Counted from the first letter of the stretch, positions 7,916 to 16,566 are shown. The stretch: 64,000 nt of DNA from Nitrospirillum amazonense (GCF_007828045.1 NZ_VITN01000010.1:148595-212594); one strand, 5' to 3'. The notes: generated by a model from the sequence alone, not told the origin. Made by a program: numbers and translations.

Positions 7916-9532
7916 TCAGGCCACTGGTTCCAGCGTGCGCAGGGCCGCCAGGGCGTCGGGCGTGTCCACGTCCAGGTGCACGCCGCCATCGGCCGGCACC
8001 TCCACCACCCTGTCGGCATGGATGGCCAGCAGGCCGCGGGCACCCTGGTCACCGGTGATGCCGGCCATGGCGGGGACCAGGTCGGCCGGCCACAGCACGG
8101 GGTTGCCCCGGCGCCCCTCCGCCACCGGTACGACGATGGCCCGGCCCGCCGCCGCCGTGAAACGGGCCAGCAGGCGGCGGTGCGTGTCCGCCGTGACGCG
8201 CGGCATGTCGCCCAGGCAGACCAGCACGCCCGCTCCGCCAGCCGCGCCGGCAAGCCCGGCCTTGAGCGAGGCGCTGAGACCCTGGGCATGGTCCACCGCC
8301 TCGATGAAGCGCACGTCCAGCCCGCGCAGGGCCGTGCGCACCGCCGCCGCCTGGTGGCCCAGCACCACGGTCACGCGGCCCGGGTTGGCGGCCAGCGCCG
8401 CCGTCACCGCGTGGCGCACCAGGGGCTGGCCGGCATAGTCGGCCAGCAGCTTGTTGGCGCCCATGCGCCGGGCCGATCCCGCCGCCAGCACCAGCGTGGT
8501 GACAGGAAACCCGGCCGCCACCGGGACGGCGCGTTGGCGGGGCATGGGGCGGCTGGGGATGTCGGTCAGCAGGCCGCCCACCCCCATGCCCATGATCTCG
8601 GCGGGCGTGACCTCCAACCCGGTGGCGACGCGCTGCAGGATCCAGTCGAAGCCGTTGATGCGGGGCGACCGGGCGCAGCCCGGCAGGCCCAGCACCGGCA
8701 CCTCGCCCAGCCGTGCCAGAAGCATAAGGTTGCCCGGATCCACCGGCATGCCGAAATGCTGCACCTCGCCGCCCGCCTGGACGATGCCCGTGGGCAGCAC
8801 GTCGCGCCGGTCGGTGATGGCCGAGGCGCCGATGACCAGGAGCAGATCCAGGTTCAGGGATGACAAGTTCGCCAGCGCCCCGGCCACGGCCGCGGCGTCA
8901 TGGGCCAGGCGCCGCTCCGCCACCAGGGTGCCGCCCACCTGGGCCAGGCGCGCCTCGGTGACGGCCACCGTCTTGTCCAGGGTGACCGCCTTCAGGCCCG
9001 GCAGGCGGGTCTGCACCAGGCCGGCGCGGATGCCGCGCCACGGGGCCAGGCGCAGGGCCGGCACGCCGCCCCTGGCCGCCTGTTCCACGCGGGTCGCCAG
9101 ACCCTCGGGAATGGCGAAGGGAATGATCTTGATGGTGGCGGCCATGGCGCCCGGCGCCAGGGGGGCGAACGCCGCCGCCGTGGCCACGGTCACCGCCTCG
9201 TCCACCTGGTTCAGGCGGTTCAGGCGGGCGGGATCGACCAGCAGCAGGCCGCCGGCCTCCGCCATCACGTTCACCCGGCCGGTGGTCGCGGGCGTCAGGG
9301 ACAGGCCTGGCCCCGTGATGGCCTGGGCCACACGGCTCGCGGCGGCATCCTCCCCCACGTCGTCCGGTTCCAGCCGCACGGCGACCACCTCCGTCACGCC
9401 GGCGTCGGCCAGCGCCGCCAAGTCGGCCGCCGCCAGCCGGCGGCCTTTGGGATAGCGCAGCGCGCCGGTCTTCAGGCTGTGGGCCAAAACGGCCCCCTCG
9501 GCATCGGCGACGGGCAGGGGGCCGAAGCGCAT
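7916..9532 (-). CDS. Molybdopterin-binding / MocA-like nucleotidyltransferase fusion
   Basis: A 538-residue two-domain protein. Residues about 1-330 resemble the MoaB/MoeA-type molybdopterin-binding fold (TLDKTVAVTEARL, then LLLVIGASAITDRRD and LPGCARSPRINGFD). Residues about 344-538 are a MobA/MocA-type NTP-transferase, opening with LVLAAGSARRMGANKLL and carrying LVCLGDMP as the metal-binding region. The family transfers CMP or GMP to molybdopterin; MocA makes the cytosine dinucleotide cofactor for xanthine dehydrogenase-type enzymes. The fused architecture is common in Alphaproteobacteria. The start lies 4 bases after the stop of the XdhC gene, so the two are co-transcribed and act on the same cofactor. 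Which nucleotide it uses is inference from the XdhC partner. Confidence 0.85.
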   Translation of the reverse strand: MRFGPLPVADAEGAVLAHSLKTGALRYPKGRRLAAADLAALADAGVTEVVAVRLEPDDVGEDAAASRVAQAITGPGLSLTPATTGRVNVMAEAGGLLLVDPARLNRLNQVDEAVTVATAAAFAPLAPGAMAATIKIIPFAIPEGLATRVEQAARGGVPALRLAPWRGIRAGLVQTRLPGLKAVTLDKTVAVTEARLAQVGGTLVAERRLAHDAAAVAGALANLSSLNLDLLLVIGASAITDRRDVLPTGIVQAGGEVQHFGMPVDPGNLMLLARLGEVPVLGLPGCARSPRINGFDWILQRVATGLEVTPAEIMGMGVGGLLTDIPSRPMPRQRAVPVAAGFPVTTLVLAAGSARRMGANKLLADYAGQPLVRHAVTAALAANPGRVTVVLGHQAAAVRTALRGLDVRFIEAVDHAQGLSASLKAGLAGAAGGAGVLVCLGDMPRVTADTHRRLLARFTAAAGRAIVVPVAEGRRGNPVLWPADLVPAMAGITGDQGARGLLAIHADRVVEVPADGGVHLDVDTPDALAALRTLEPVA

Positions 9533-9536
9533 GGCG

Positions 9537-10700
9537 TCAGCGTCCCGGGGCCTGGGGCGCCTGGCACGGGCGCCGGGCGGTCTTGGCGCCGCGCAGGGCC
9601 AGGGTCATTTCGGCCAGGATGGACACGGCGATCTCCGCCGGGGTCAGGGCGCCGATGTCCAGGCCGACCGGGCCGTGGATGCGCTCCAGCGCTGTGGGGC
9701 CGAAATCGGCCATGCGTTCCAGGCGGCGCTGGTGGGTCTTGCGGCTGCCCAGGGCGCCAATGAAAAAGGCGTCGCTTTCCAGTGCCGCGCGCAGGCCCGG
9801 CTCATCCAGCTTGGCGTCATGGGTCAGGGTGACGACGGCGGTGCGCCGGTCGGGCGCCAGCGCGGCCACGGCGTCGTCCGGCCATTCGCGCACCAGGGTG
9901 ACGCCGTCGCCCGTGGGGAAGCGGGCGGCGCTGGCGAAGGCGGCGCGCGGATCGACCACGGTCACCTCATAACCCGCCAGCCGGGCCATGGGGGTCAGCG
10001 CCTGGGCGATGTGCACGGCGCCCACCAGGATCAGCCGCAGGGGTGGGTTCCATACCTGGGCGAACCATTCCCCCTCGACCTCCTCCGGCGCGATCAGGAC
10101 GGACCGGTCCTGGGCCAGGGCTTCCAGTACCTGGGTGCGCACGGTTTCCGGCAAGGCGGTTTCGCCCTGCTGCCGCTCCGCGTCCACCAGGGTCTGCTGC
10201 CCAGTGGCGAGGTCGGTGACCAGGGCCGCCGGCCGCTTGGCGTCGGCCGCGGCCAGCAGGGCCGACAGCAGCCGCCGGCGCGAGGCACCGTGGCCCGGGC
10301 CCACAGGCGCCACATAGATGCGCACGGTGCCGCCGCAGGCCAGCCCCACCTCCCACGCGCGCTCATCGGGCACGCCGAAGGTCAGCAGCCGCGGTTCCCC
10401 ATCCTCCAGGGCACGCAAGGCCTCTTCCACCACCGCCCCCTCGACGCAGCCGCCGGAAACGGAGCCGATCATGCCGCCCCGGGCGTCCACCGCCAGTTTG
10501 CTACCCACGGGACGGGGAGAGGATCCCCAGGTGGCGATGACCGTGGCGATGGCCGCCGCCTGGCCCTGGGCCAGCCAGCCCTCCACCGTGCGCAGGATGG
10601 ACAGCTCATCTACCGGCGCGGTGATCCGTGCGGCGTCCTGCGACGGACCCGGCTGCGACGGATCCGGGAATGAAGGAGGAACAGGGGAGTCGAGGGTCAT
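9537..10700 (-). CDS. XdhC/CoxI-family molybdenum cofactor maturation protein
   Basis: A 387-residue protein of the XdhC/CoxI family, which binds molybdenum cofactor, protects it during sulfuration and hands it to xanthine dehydrogenase-like apoenzymes. The N-terminal XdhC_CoxI domain has ATVIATWGSSPRPVGSKLAV and GSVSGGCVEGAVVEEA, including the conserved Cys. The C-terminal Rossmann-like domain has LILVGAVHIAQAL and VVDPRAAFA. The usual third segment GALGSRKTHQRR is present near residue 320. The ATG at 10700 is preferred over an upstream GTG-type extension that is Arg/Gly-rich. It lies immediately upstream of the MocA-like gene and 115 bases downstream of the CoxG-like gene on the same strand, but no molybdenum hydroxylase subunit is in the window. 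Confidence 0.88.
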   Translation of the reverse strand: MTLDSPVPPSFPDPSQPGPSQDAARITAPVDELSILRTVEGWLAQGQAAAIATVIATWGSSPRPVGSKLAVDARGGMIGSVSGGCVEGAVVEEALRALEDGEPRLLTFGVPDERAWEVGLACGGTVRIYVAPVGPGHGASRRRLLSALLAAADAKRPAALVTDLATGQQTLVDAERQQGETALPETVRTQVLEALAQDRSVLIAPEEVEGEWFAQVWNPPLRLILVGAVHIAQALTPMARLAGYEVTVVDPRAAFASAARFPTGDGVTLVREWPDDAVAALAPDRRTAVVTLTHDAKLDEPGLRAALESDAFFIGALGSRKTHQRRLERMADFGPTALERIHGPVGLDIGALTPAEIAVSILAEMTLALRGAKTARRPCQAPQAPGR

Positions 10701-10815
10701 GGATATACCGACGCGGTTTGGGCGGTGGCCCGGGCCCCTTCCCAAATAGGGCGCGGGGTCGTGGATTGCCAGCCTGCGGGGGCAGCCTGCGGAAGTGTCG
10801 CTGGGTGATGCCGGC

Positions 10816-11688
10816 TTAGCGGATCAGCACGATCAGCAACAGCAGGACCAGCACCAGGAGAGGGATCCAGATCATGGGCCGCAGGCCGGCGACCGGGTGG
10901 GCCATCGTCGGGGCCGGCTGCGCGGTGTCCGCCGGGGGCCCGGGCGCCGCAGGCTCCGGCGGGAGGGAGATGCCGGCGGAACCCAGCGCTTCGGCCTCCG
11001 TGGGCCGCACCTGGTGCTCTATGGCGCGGGCGTGGGTTTCCGGCTCCAGCGGCAAGGTGGCGGGCTCGGGCGTTTGCGCCGCCAGCTCGTCGCGCGCGGC
11101 GCCATCCTGGGCCGCCGCGACCAGGGTCGGGGCCATGGCCTCGGTCAAGGGGGCCAGCTCCACCAGGGGAATGGATTCGGCCGGCGCCGGTTCCGCCTTG
11201 GGCTTGCGGGCACGTTTGGGCGCCGTTTCCGACCCCGCTTCGGGCCCCTCGGCCGCCTTCCTGGTGCGGGTGCGCTTGGGCTTGGCGTCCACCGGCACCT
11301 CCTCCGGCACCGCCTCGGCGATGGCGGCGGCGTCCACGGCGGGTTCGGCCAGGGCCACATCGGCCACCAACGCGGGGTTGGCGGTGGCGGCCGTGGCCAG
11401 CAGGCCGGCCAGTTGGGCGAAGAAGGCGCGGGTGTCCGCCTCGGCGTCCGCATCGACGGCGGCGTTGAAGATCAGCCGGGTCTGGCCGTCCCCGGCGTCT
11501 ACCAGGCGGACGGCGGCCTGCTGGCCGTCGCCGTGCAGCACGCATCCATGCGGCGGGTCCAGGTCGGACAGGGCGATGGTGCTGTCATAGCCCGGCGGCA
11601 CGCTCTGCCGCAGCACCTCGGCGTCGTTCAACGCCACCCACACCAGATCCTGCGGGGCCGCGACCAAGTATTCGCCGCTAATGTCCAT
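10816..11688 (-). CDS. CoxG-like protein: compact SRPBCC domain, long linker, C-terminal membrane anchor
   Basis: A 290-residue protein. The first 100 residues match CoxG: MDISGEYLVAAPQDLVWVAL, LNDAEVLRQSVP and LSDLDPPHG. CoxG anchors carbon monoxide dehydrogenase at the membrane, and relatives are found with other molybdenum hydroxylases. Compared with the CoxG pattern I know, stretches between VPPG and LSDLDPP, after GDGQ, and near the C-terminal helix are missing, giving a much shorter domain. A Pro/Ala/Lys/Arg-rich linker follows (about 100-260, including KPKRTRTRKAAEG). The protein ends in a single hydrophobic helix (WIPLLVLVLLLLIVLI) with Arg as last residue, a tail-anchor topology. ATG 11688 starts exactly at the conserved MD motif. 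It lies upstream of xdhC on the same strand. Confidence 0.72.
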   Translation of the reverse strand: MDISGEYLVAAPQDLVWVALNDAEVLRQSVPPGYDSTIALSDLDPPHGCVLHGDGQQAAVRLVDAGDGQTRLIFNAAVDADAEADTRAFFAQLAGLLATAATANPALVADVALAEPAVDAAAIAEAVPEEVPVDAKPKRTRTRKAAEGPEAGSETAPKRARKPKAEPAPAESIPLVELAPLTEAMAPTLVAAAQDGAARDELAAQTPEPATLPLEPETHARAIEHQVRPTEAEALGSAGISLPPEPAAPGPPADTAQPAPTMAHPVAGLRPMIWIPLLVLVLLLLIVLIR

Positions 11689-12083
11689 CCTGGACGTCCT
11701 TGTTCTGCCGTTTCCCGCGACCGTACTGGGCACCGGCCCCGGGGGCAAGCCCTCGTCCGGTGCGGGACAGCCCCCTGATGGAAAACGGCTATCAACTTTC
11801 CGTCGGCGCGATGGGTTCCCCGCGATGGGTTCCCAACGGCCGGTGATCCGGTTAGAGCGAGGTGCCGGACATCGTCTGTTCCCCCAATGGACATAGGCGC
11901 CGCTTCGTCCGCTTCCTGAAAAAGGATGAGGATGATTTCTGCACCAAGGCCGGTGGTCTTTGGCGGAAGTCAGTAACGGCACGGGTGATATTGACGGAAT
12001 TCGGCCGCAATCATCGTCCTCTACTAAAGGTGAAACGGCCTTCTCTTGAGGGTGCGCCCGATTCGCTGTACCGTGGAGGCATC
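11689..12083. other. Divergent intergenic region
   Basis: About 395 bases lie between the CoxG-like gene and the unknown gene at 12084. An open frame continues upstream of the latter to 11862, but its Phe/Lys/Asn content differs from the rest of that protein, so I regard it as noncoding. I see no repeat, RNA structure or strong promoter here. The stretch 11920-12070 is visibly less GC-rich than its surroundings, as expected for a promoter area. Confidence 0.5.
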
Positions 12084-12578
12084 ATGATCGTAGCACCCTT
12101 GCCCGTTCTGGACCTTGCCCCCGCCCAGCCGCCGGCGGCGACCCTGCATGTCGATCGCGTGGGGGCGGTGCAGGAACGGGAAGCGCGGCAGCGTGACCGG
12201 CGCCGGCGCCGGCCCCCGGAAGAGGGCGCGCGTCACGGCCGCTCCCTGTTCGATGACATCGTGGATGAGGTCGACCCCACCGGCGCGCTGGAACCGGACC
12301 ATGAGGAACGCCTGCGCCAGAACCTGCGGGGGCTGGTGCGCAGCGGGGCCCCGGTCGCGTCGCCGGCCGCCGGCCGGGAACTGGACCATGTGGTGGACCA
12401 TTTGGCGCCCCAGCATGCCCACCTCAGCGACGCGGAACGGCTGGAGAATGCCCGCCTGGCCGACGCCCTGCGGCAATGCCTGGCGGTGCACAGCGACGGC
12501 GCCCGCAAGATTTCCACCTACCTGCAGGCCCTGATGGCCCAGAATGGTGAGATCCACCATGTGGAACTCACCGTCTGA
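12084..12578 (+). CDS. Hypothetical protein, charged and helical
   Basis: I do not recognise this 164-residue protein. It has no signal peptide or membrane segment. The first third is rich in Arg and Glu (EREARQRDRRRRRPPEEG), followed by an acidic segment (SLFDDIVDEVDPTGALEPD). A helical C-terminal half follows, with a repeated Leu/Ala pattern (LSDAERLENARLADALRQCL), ending HVELTV. A purine-rich GTGGAGG lies 6 bases before the ATG at 12084, which supports that start. It is divergent from the CoxG-like gene and convergent with the ClC channel gene. A cytoplasmic oligomeric or protein-binding role is possible but not shown. Confidence 0.6.
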   Translation: MIVAPLPVLDLAPAQPPAATLHVDRVGAVQEREARQRDRRRRRPPEEGARHGRSLFDDIVDEVDPTGALEPDHEERLRQNLRGLVRSGAPVASPAAGRELDHVVDHLAPQHAHLSDAERLENARLADALRQCLAVHSDGARKISTYLQALMAQNGEIHHVELTV

Positions 12579-12587
12579 GAGGCGTTG

Positions 12588-14456
12588 TCAGCGCGCCTGC
12601 CGCCCACTCAGGCGCAGCAACGCCTCGCGCCGCTGCTCTTGATGGCGGCTGACGGTGCGGACAGCCAGCAGGTCGCGCCGTGCCACCAGCCCCACCAGCC
12701 GGTTGCCGTCGCGTGACAGCACCGGCAGACGGCCGTGGTCGGTGGCGGCCATGCGGTCGGCCACACGGCCAACCAGCTCGTCATCATAGGCCACCGCCAC
12801 CGACCCGCCGGCACATTGGTCGCCCAGGGTCCAGCCCTCATTCGTCGTTTCTTCCGTGGCCCAGCGCAAGGCATCGGTGCGCGACGCCATGCCCAGCACC
12901 TGGCCATCGGCGTCCACCACGGGATAGCTGCGGTGCTTGGCTTTGGGACCGTCGGTGGCCTGGTCCGCGCCGCTGAAGAAGGCCAGCGCCTCCGCCAGCG
13001 GCATGCCGGCCGGCAGGGTGTCCACCGGCTGGGCCATCACCTGGGCCACGCGCATGGTCTCAAACGGCTCAACCACGTATTCGCGTACGATGTGATGGCC
13101 GCGCCGCGCCACCTTCTCGGTCAGGATGGAACGCTTGAGCAGCAGCACGGTGGTGCCATGCGACAGGGCGCAGGCGATGGCGAGCGGCAGCAGCGCGCCC
13201 ACGTCGTGCGACAGTTCCAGCGCGAAGATCATGGCCGTCAGGGGCGCCCGCATGGTGCCGCCCATCATCGCCGCCATGCCCACCAGGGCCCACTCGCCGG
13301 TGGAGCCCACGGGGACGGCGCCGGCGAATAGCACGCCCAGCGCGCCGCCCATCATCAGCAGGGGCGCCAGCACACCGCCCGACGTGCCGGAGCCCAGGGC
13401 CACGGCCCAGATCACCGCCTTCACCGCCACCAGCAGCAGGGCGGAGGCTGGCGGGATCTCGCCATGCAGCAATCCCGCGATGTTGTCGTAGCCCACGCCC
13501 AGGGCGCGGGGGTCGACCAGGCCGCCCAGGCCGATGACCGCCCCGCCGATCATGGGCCACCACATCCAATGCAGGGGCAGGCGTCCGAACAGATCCTCGA
13601 AGCCATAGACCAGGCTGGTCAGCACGCCGGATCCCAGGCCGGCCAGCACGCCCAGCAGGGCGCACAGGGCCAGGCCCGCCGCCGGCAGCGGGGCGCTGTC
13701 GGCCAGGGGGAACAGCGGGCCGGCACCCAGCAGGGCCGGGCGGCAGGCGGCGGCCACGGCGGCGGCGATGGCCACGGGGATGAAGCTGCGCGGCTTCCAT
13801 TCAAACAGCAGCAGTTCCACGGCCAGCAGCATGGCGGCCACCGGCGTGCCGAAGGTGGCGCTCATGCCCGCGGCGGCGCCGGCCACCAGCAGGGTCTTAC
13901 GCTCCGCGTCCGTCAGATGGAAGAACTGCGCGAAAAGGGAACCAATGGCCCCGCCTGTCATGATGATGGGGCCTTCCGCGCCGAAGGGGCCGCCGCTGCC
14001 GATGGAAATGGCGGACGACAGGGGCTTCAGCAGCGCCACCTTGGGCTGGATGCGGCTGCGCCCCACCAGGATGGCCTCCATCGCCTCCGGAATGCCGTGG
14101 CCGCGGATCTTCTCGCTGCCATAGCGCGCCATCAGGCCGATGATCAGGCAGCCGACCACGGGCACCAGGGGCATGAACGGCCCCCATGGGCTATCGCCAA
14201 TATGCGCCGGGGTGGCGCTGACGCGGCCGAAATAGAACAGGTTGGTGGCCAGGTCGATCAGGCGCAGCAGCACCCAGGCGGCGCCGGCGCCGGCGGCACC
14301 CACCACCACCGCCATGGCCATCAGCATCAGCAGCCGCCGGTCCGCGCTGAAATCACCCAGCACATGGTCTTGCGCCATCCGGGGCGCCATCCGGGACGCC
14401 GTCCGGGACGCCGTCATGGGCCGGCCCGCGCCGCCCGTCACCACATCATTCGCCAT
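12588..14456 (-). CDS. ClC-family chloride channel/antiporter with CBS pair
   Basis: A 622-residue inner-membrane ClC protein followed by a cytoplasmic CBS tandem. The three anion-pathway signatures are present: GHGIPEAMEA (the GSGIP element), FGAEGP (the GREGP element with the gating Glu near residue 158) and SGGVLAP (the GGIFAP element). Roughly ten to twelve hydrophobic segments lie between residues 40 and 440. The CBS pair occupies about 475-605 and would bind adenine nucleotides or sense ionic strength. Whether it is a channel or a proton-coupled exchanger cannot be settled by eye. The N-terminal 30 residues contain a repeated MA/TAS-R pattern of low complexity, so the true start may be one of several Met codons just inside. 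It is divergent from the MarR gene. Confidence 0.9.
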   Translation of the reverse strand: MANDVVTGGAGRPMTASRTASRMAPRMAQDHVLGDFSADRRLLMLMAMAVVVGAAGAGAAWVLLRLIDLATNLFYFGRVSATPAHIGDSPWGPFMPLVPVVGCLIIGLMARYGSEKIRGHGIPEAMEAILVGRSRIQPKVALLKPLSSAISIGSGGPFGAEGPIIMTGGAIGSLFAQFFHLTDAERKTLLVAGAAAGMSATFGTPVAAMLLAVELLLFEWKPRSFIPVAIAAAVAAACRPALLGAGPLFPLADSAPLPAAGLALCALLGVLAGLGSGVLTSLVYGFEDLFGRLPLHWMWWPMIGGAVIGLGGLVDPRALGVGYDNIAGLLHGEIPPASALLLVAVKAVIWAVALGSGTSGGVLAPLLMMGGALGVLFAGAVPVGSTGEWALVGMAAMMGGTMRAPLTAMIFALELSHDVGALLPLAIACALSHGTTVLLLKRSILTEKVARRGHHIVREYVVEPFETMRVAQVMAQPVDTLPAGMPLAEALAFFSGADQATDGPKAKHRSYPVVDADGQVLGMASRTDALRWATEETTNEGWTLGDQCAGGSVAVAYDDELVGRVADRMAATDHGRLPVLSRDGNRLVGLVARRDLLAVRTVSRHQEQRREALLRLSGRQAR

Positions 14457-14620
14457 CGTATCAGCAACCGTTGGAAAGGAAGGGGCCGATCCCCGCCGGC
14501 CGTGGGCTTAATATATCGCAATACGATCTTTATGAGGGGACCTTCCGTCAGCCCTGCCTTGCGTTCCCGGTCCAGGGGCGCTCTCTTGGTGTGTCACGGC
14601 TTGTAAGGAGCGACCGCCCC

Positions 14621-15058
14621 ATGTCCACCCCGCCCCCCGCGCCCGAGCGGGTGGATCCGCTGGAGAAGGCGGATTACGAGCTGCTGGCGGAGTTCCGCCA
14701 CGTGCTGCGCCGCTTCCTGTCGTTCAGCGAGGACGCGGCCGCCGTCGCCGGCCTGACGGCGCAGCAGCACCAGGCGCTGCTGGCCATCAAGGGGTATCCT
14801 GGCCGCGACCATGTCACGGTGGGGGAGTTGGCGGAGCGGCTGTGTGTGCGGCCGCACAGCGCCGTGGGTCTGATCGACCGGCTGGAGGGCAACGGCTGGG
14901 TACGCCGCGCCCCGGGGCCGGAGGATCGGCGCCAGGTGGTCATCAGCCTGACGCCGGCGGCGGAGGACCTGCTGGCCGGCCTGTCGCGGGTGCATCGGGA
15001 CGAGATCCGCCGCCTTTCACCCCTGCTGCGCACGCTGTTCGACAGGTTGGAGGGTTAG
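14621..15058 (+). CDS. MarR-family transcriptional regulator
   Basis: A 145-residue winged-helix repressor. The MarR core is clear: LTAQQHQALLAIKGYPG, VGELAERLCVRPHSAVGLID (recognition helix) and the wing GWVRRAPGPEDRRQVVISLT with the characteristic DRR. It would bind a palindrome as a dimer and respond to a phenolic or other small ligand. AAGGAG at 14605-14610 precedes the ATG at a good distance. It is divergent from the ClC gene across 164 bases, so the channel is one candidate target. A small ATCG-N5-CGAT palindrome at 14515-14527 lies in that gap, though autoregulation is the safer guess. Its end overlaps the VOC gene by 4 bases, tail to tail. Confidence 0.88.
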   Translation: MSTPPPAPERVDPLEKADYELLAEFRHVLRRFLSFSEDAAAVAGLTAQQHQALLAIKGYPGRDHVTVGELAERLCVRPHSAVGLIDRLEGNGWVRRAPGPEDRRQVVISLTPAAEDLLAGLSRVHRDEIRRLSPLLRTLFDRLEG

Positions 15059-15477
15059 GGGACCCGCGCCCGCAGTTCGGCCGCGAAGCTGTAGATCTGC
15101 ACCAGGTAGCCGTCCAGGTCGCGCATGAAGGCGGAGGGGTAGGGCGTGTCCATGTCGCGCCGCTCCAGCAGCCGGCCCCCGGCGGCCAGCCATTCCCGCA
15201 CCAGGGGCTCCACCTCCGCCGGCTCATCCACCTCTATGCCCAGGTGGTCGATGCCGCCCAAGCTCCCGATGGGGGCGTCGGGGCCGCCGTCGTACGCCCG
15301 CGTTTCCTTGCGGTCGGTCAAGTTCATGACGTAGCGCAGGCCGGGCGCGGCCAGGGTGATGGTGTGCGGTTCGGTCCGCACCCGGGCGAGGCCCATGATG
15401 CGTTGGTAGAAGGTGGCGGCGCGGTCGATGTCGGCCACGGTCAGCACGATGTGGCGGAAGCCCAATGAGGCGGCCAT
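15055..15477 (-). CDS. VOC-family (glyoxalase/dioxygenase-like) protein
   Basis: A 140-residue vicinal-oxygen-chelate protein. The N-terminus LGFRHIVLTVADIDRAATFY is the standard first beta-alpha-beta motif with a metal-ligand His. The second module has GIDHLGIEVDE and the end RDLDGYLVQIYSF with Asp/Tyr before the last strand. Members bind a divalent metal and act as glyoxalases, fosfomycin-type thiol transferases or ring-cleavage dioxygenases; the substrate here is unknown. The neighbouring ferredoxin gene lies upstream on the same strand with a 10-base gap, so the two are probably co-transcribed from the ferredoxin/TetR promoter region. Confidence 0.85.
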   Translation of the reverse strand: MAASLGFRHIVLTVADIDRAATFYQRIMGLARVRTEPHTITLAAPGLRYVMNLTDRKETRAYDGGPDAPIGSLGGIDHLGIEVDEPAEVEPLVREWLAAGGRLLERRDMDTPYPSAFMRDLDGYLVQIYSFAAELRARVP

Positions 15478-15487
15478 CGCGGTCTCC

Positions 15488-15784
15488 TTATGCGGCGGGC
15501 GCGCGGATCAGGGTGATGGCGTGTTCCGGGCAGGCGCTGACGCACAGGCCGCAGGCGCGACACTGGTCCGCCCGCACGGCGAAGGCCTGGCGGTAGCCGT
15601 GGAAAAAACCCTTCACCCGGCCGCCCAGGCTGAGGTCCCCGCGCTCGGCCGCCGGCAGCACGCCGATCTCGAACACGTCATAGGGGCAGACGCGCACGCA
15701 GTCGTCCTTGCCCTCGCAGCGGTTGCGGTCGATGCGCGGAACAATGACCCCGGGGGCCTGCTTGCAAGAGGCGTTGTCGGGCAA
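15488..15784 (-). CDS. Two-cluster ferredoxin with an altered first cluster site
   Basis: A 98-residue bacterial-type ferredoxin. The C-terminal motif is complete: C75, C78, C81 and C85 in CRACGLCVSACP. The first motif reads CEGKDDCVRVCP with C23, C29 and C33 present, but Lys26 where the second Cys of CxxCxxC should be. Family knowledge says that a missing second Cys usually yields a [3Fe-4S] centre or a modified [4Fe-4S] centre, as in seven-iron ferredoxins. The inserted loop between motifs (residues 40-68, including GDLSLGGRVKGFFHGY) is longer than in minimal ferredoxins. It is divergent from the TetR gene across 54 bases and upstream of the VOC gene, so it may supply electrons to a small ligand-controlled pathway. 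Confidence 0.88.
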   Translation of the reverse strand: MPDNASCKQAPGVIVPRIDRNRCEGKDDCVRVCPYDVFEIGVLPAAERGDLSLGGRVKGFFHGYRQAFAVRADQCRACGLCVSACPEHAITLIRAPAA

Positions 15785-15799
15785 GATATTTCTCCGTAA

Positions 15800-15818
15800 A
15801 TACGAGTGATCGCTCGCA
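15800..15818. promoter_or_regulatory. Near-perfect inverted repeat, candidate TetR operator
   Basis: CGAGTGATCGCTCG at 15803-15816 is an inverted repeat centred on GATC with one mismatched pair. It sits midway between the divergent start codons of the ferredoxin gene (15784) and the TetR gene (15839). That is where a self-regulating TetR protein normally binds, hence the call; binding itself is inferred. Confidence 0.45.
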
Positions 15819-15838
15819 TCATTGTACGGGGCCGTCCC

Positions 15839-16492
15839 ATGCCGGGAAACTCGCGTCCGGAACCGATATCGCCGGCTCGCCCGAGCTTAAGGAAACAGCC
15901 GCGCCAGGCCCGTTCCCGCGCCCTGGTGGACGTCATCCTGGATGCGACCGCTCGCGTTCTGGTGCGCGATGGTTACGCCGCCTTGACCACCAATGCCGTG
16001 GCGGCCGTTGCCGGGGTCAGCATCGGCTCGCTGTATCAATACTTCCCCAACAAGGACGCGCTGGTCCTGGCGCTGCGGGACCGCCACTCCCGGCGGATGC
16101 ACGTCCTGATCATGGCGGAGGTGGCGCATTGGGAGGCGGCGGGGCATGACACCACCCTGGCCGATCTCATGGCGCGCACGCTGCACGCCGCGATCGAGGC
16201 GCACCGGCTTGAGCCCGCGCTGCACAAGGTGCTGGCGCTGGAGGCGGCGCACCTGGAGACCCACCATGAGGGGGATGAGACGGACGGCTTCCTGCGCGCC
16301 CTGTTGGAACGGCACGCCCAAGGACCGGACCCCGAGGTGACCGTGCCCGACCTGGGCATCGCCACCTTCATCGTGGGACGCATGGCCCACGCCCTGATCC
16401 ACGCGGTTGTCCTGGACCCGCCCCCGGGCGCCGATGCGCACGCCCTGGAGCGGGAGGCGGTGCGCGCCGTGATGGCCTACCTGACGGCGTGA
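15839..16492 (+). CDS. TetR/AcrR-family transcriptional regulator
   Basis: A 217-residue repressor. The N-terminal helix-turn-helix domain is textbook: [20 protein letters not shown], then [20 protein letters not shown] and [11 protein letters not shown]. The C-terminal ligand-binding part is all helical, with the sequence [10 protein letters not shown] in its core. The ATG at 15839 is preferred to a further upstream one because it leaves room for the inverted repeat in the divergent promoter region. By position it should control its own gene and the ferredoxin-VOC pair on the other strand. The inducing ligand cannot be inferred. Confidence 0.88.
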   Translation: MPGNSRPEPISPARPSLRKQPRQARSRALVDVILDATARVLVRDGYAALTTNAVAAVAGVSIGSLYQYFPNKDALVLALRDRHSRRMHVLIMAEVAHWEAAGHDTTLADLMARTLHAAIEAHRLEPALHKVLALEAAHLETHHEGDETDGFLRALLERHAQGPDPEVTVPDLGIATFIVGRMAHALIHAVVLDPPPGADAHALEREAVRAVMAYLTA

Positions 16493-16566
16493 GGGCCTTC
16501 GCCTTTGATAGCAATACATCAGTATATCTATGCCAAGGGTGGGGTGGCACCCACCATAACCCTGTA

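Noticed and set aside
14515..14527. ATCG-N5-CGAT palindrome between the ClC and MarR genes as an operator
   Set aside because: Only 4 bases per arm, too short to support alone; mentioned in the MarR entry but not called as a site.
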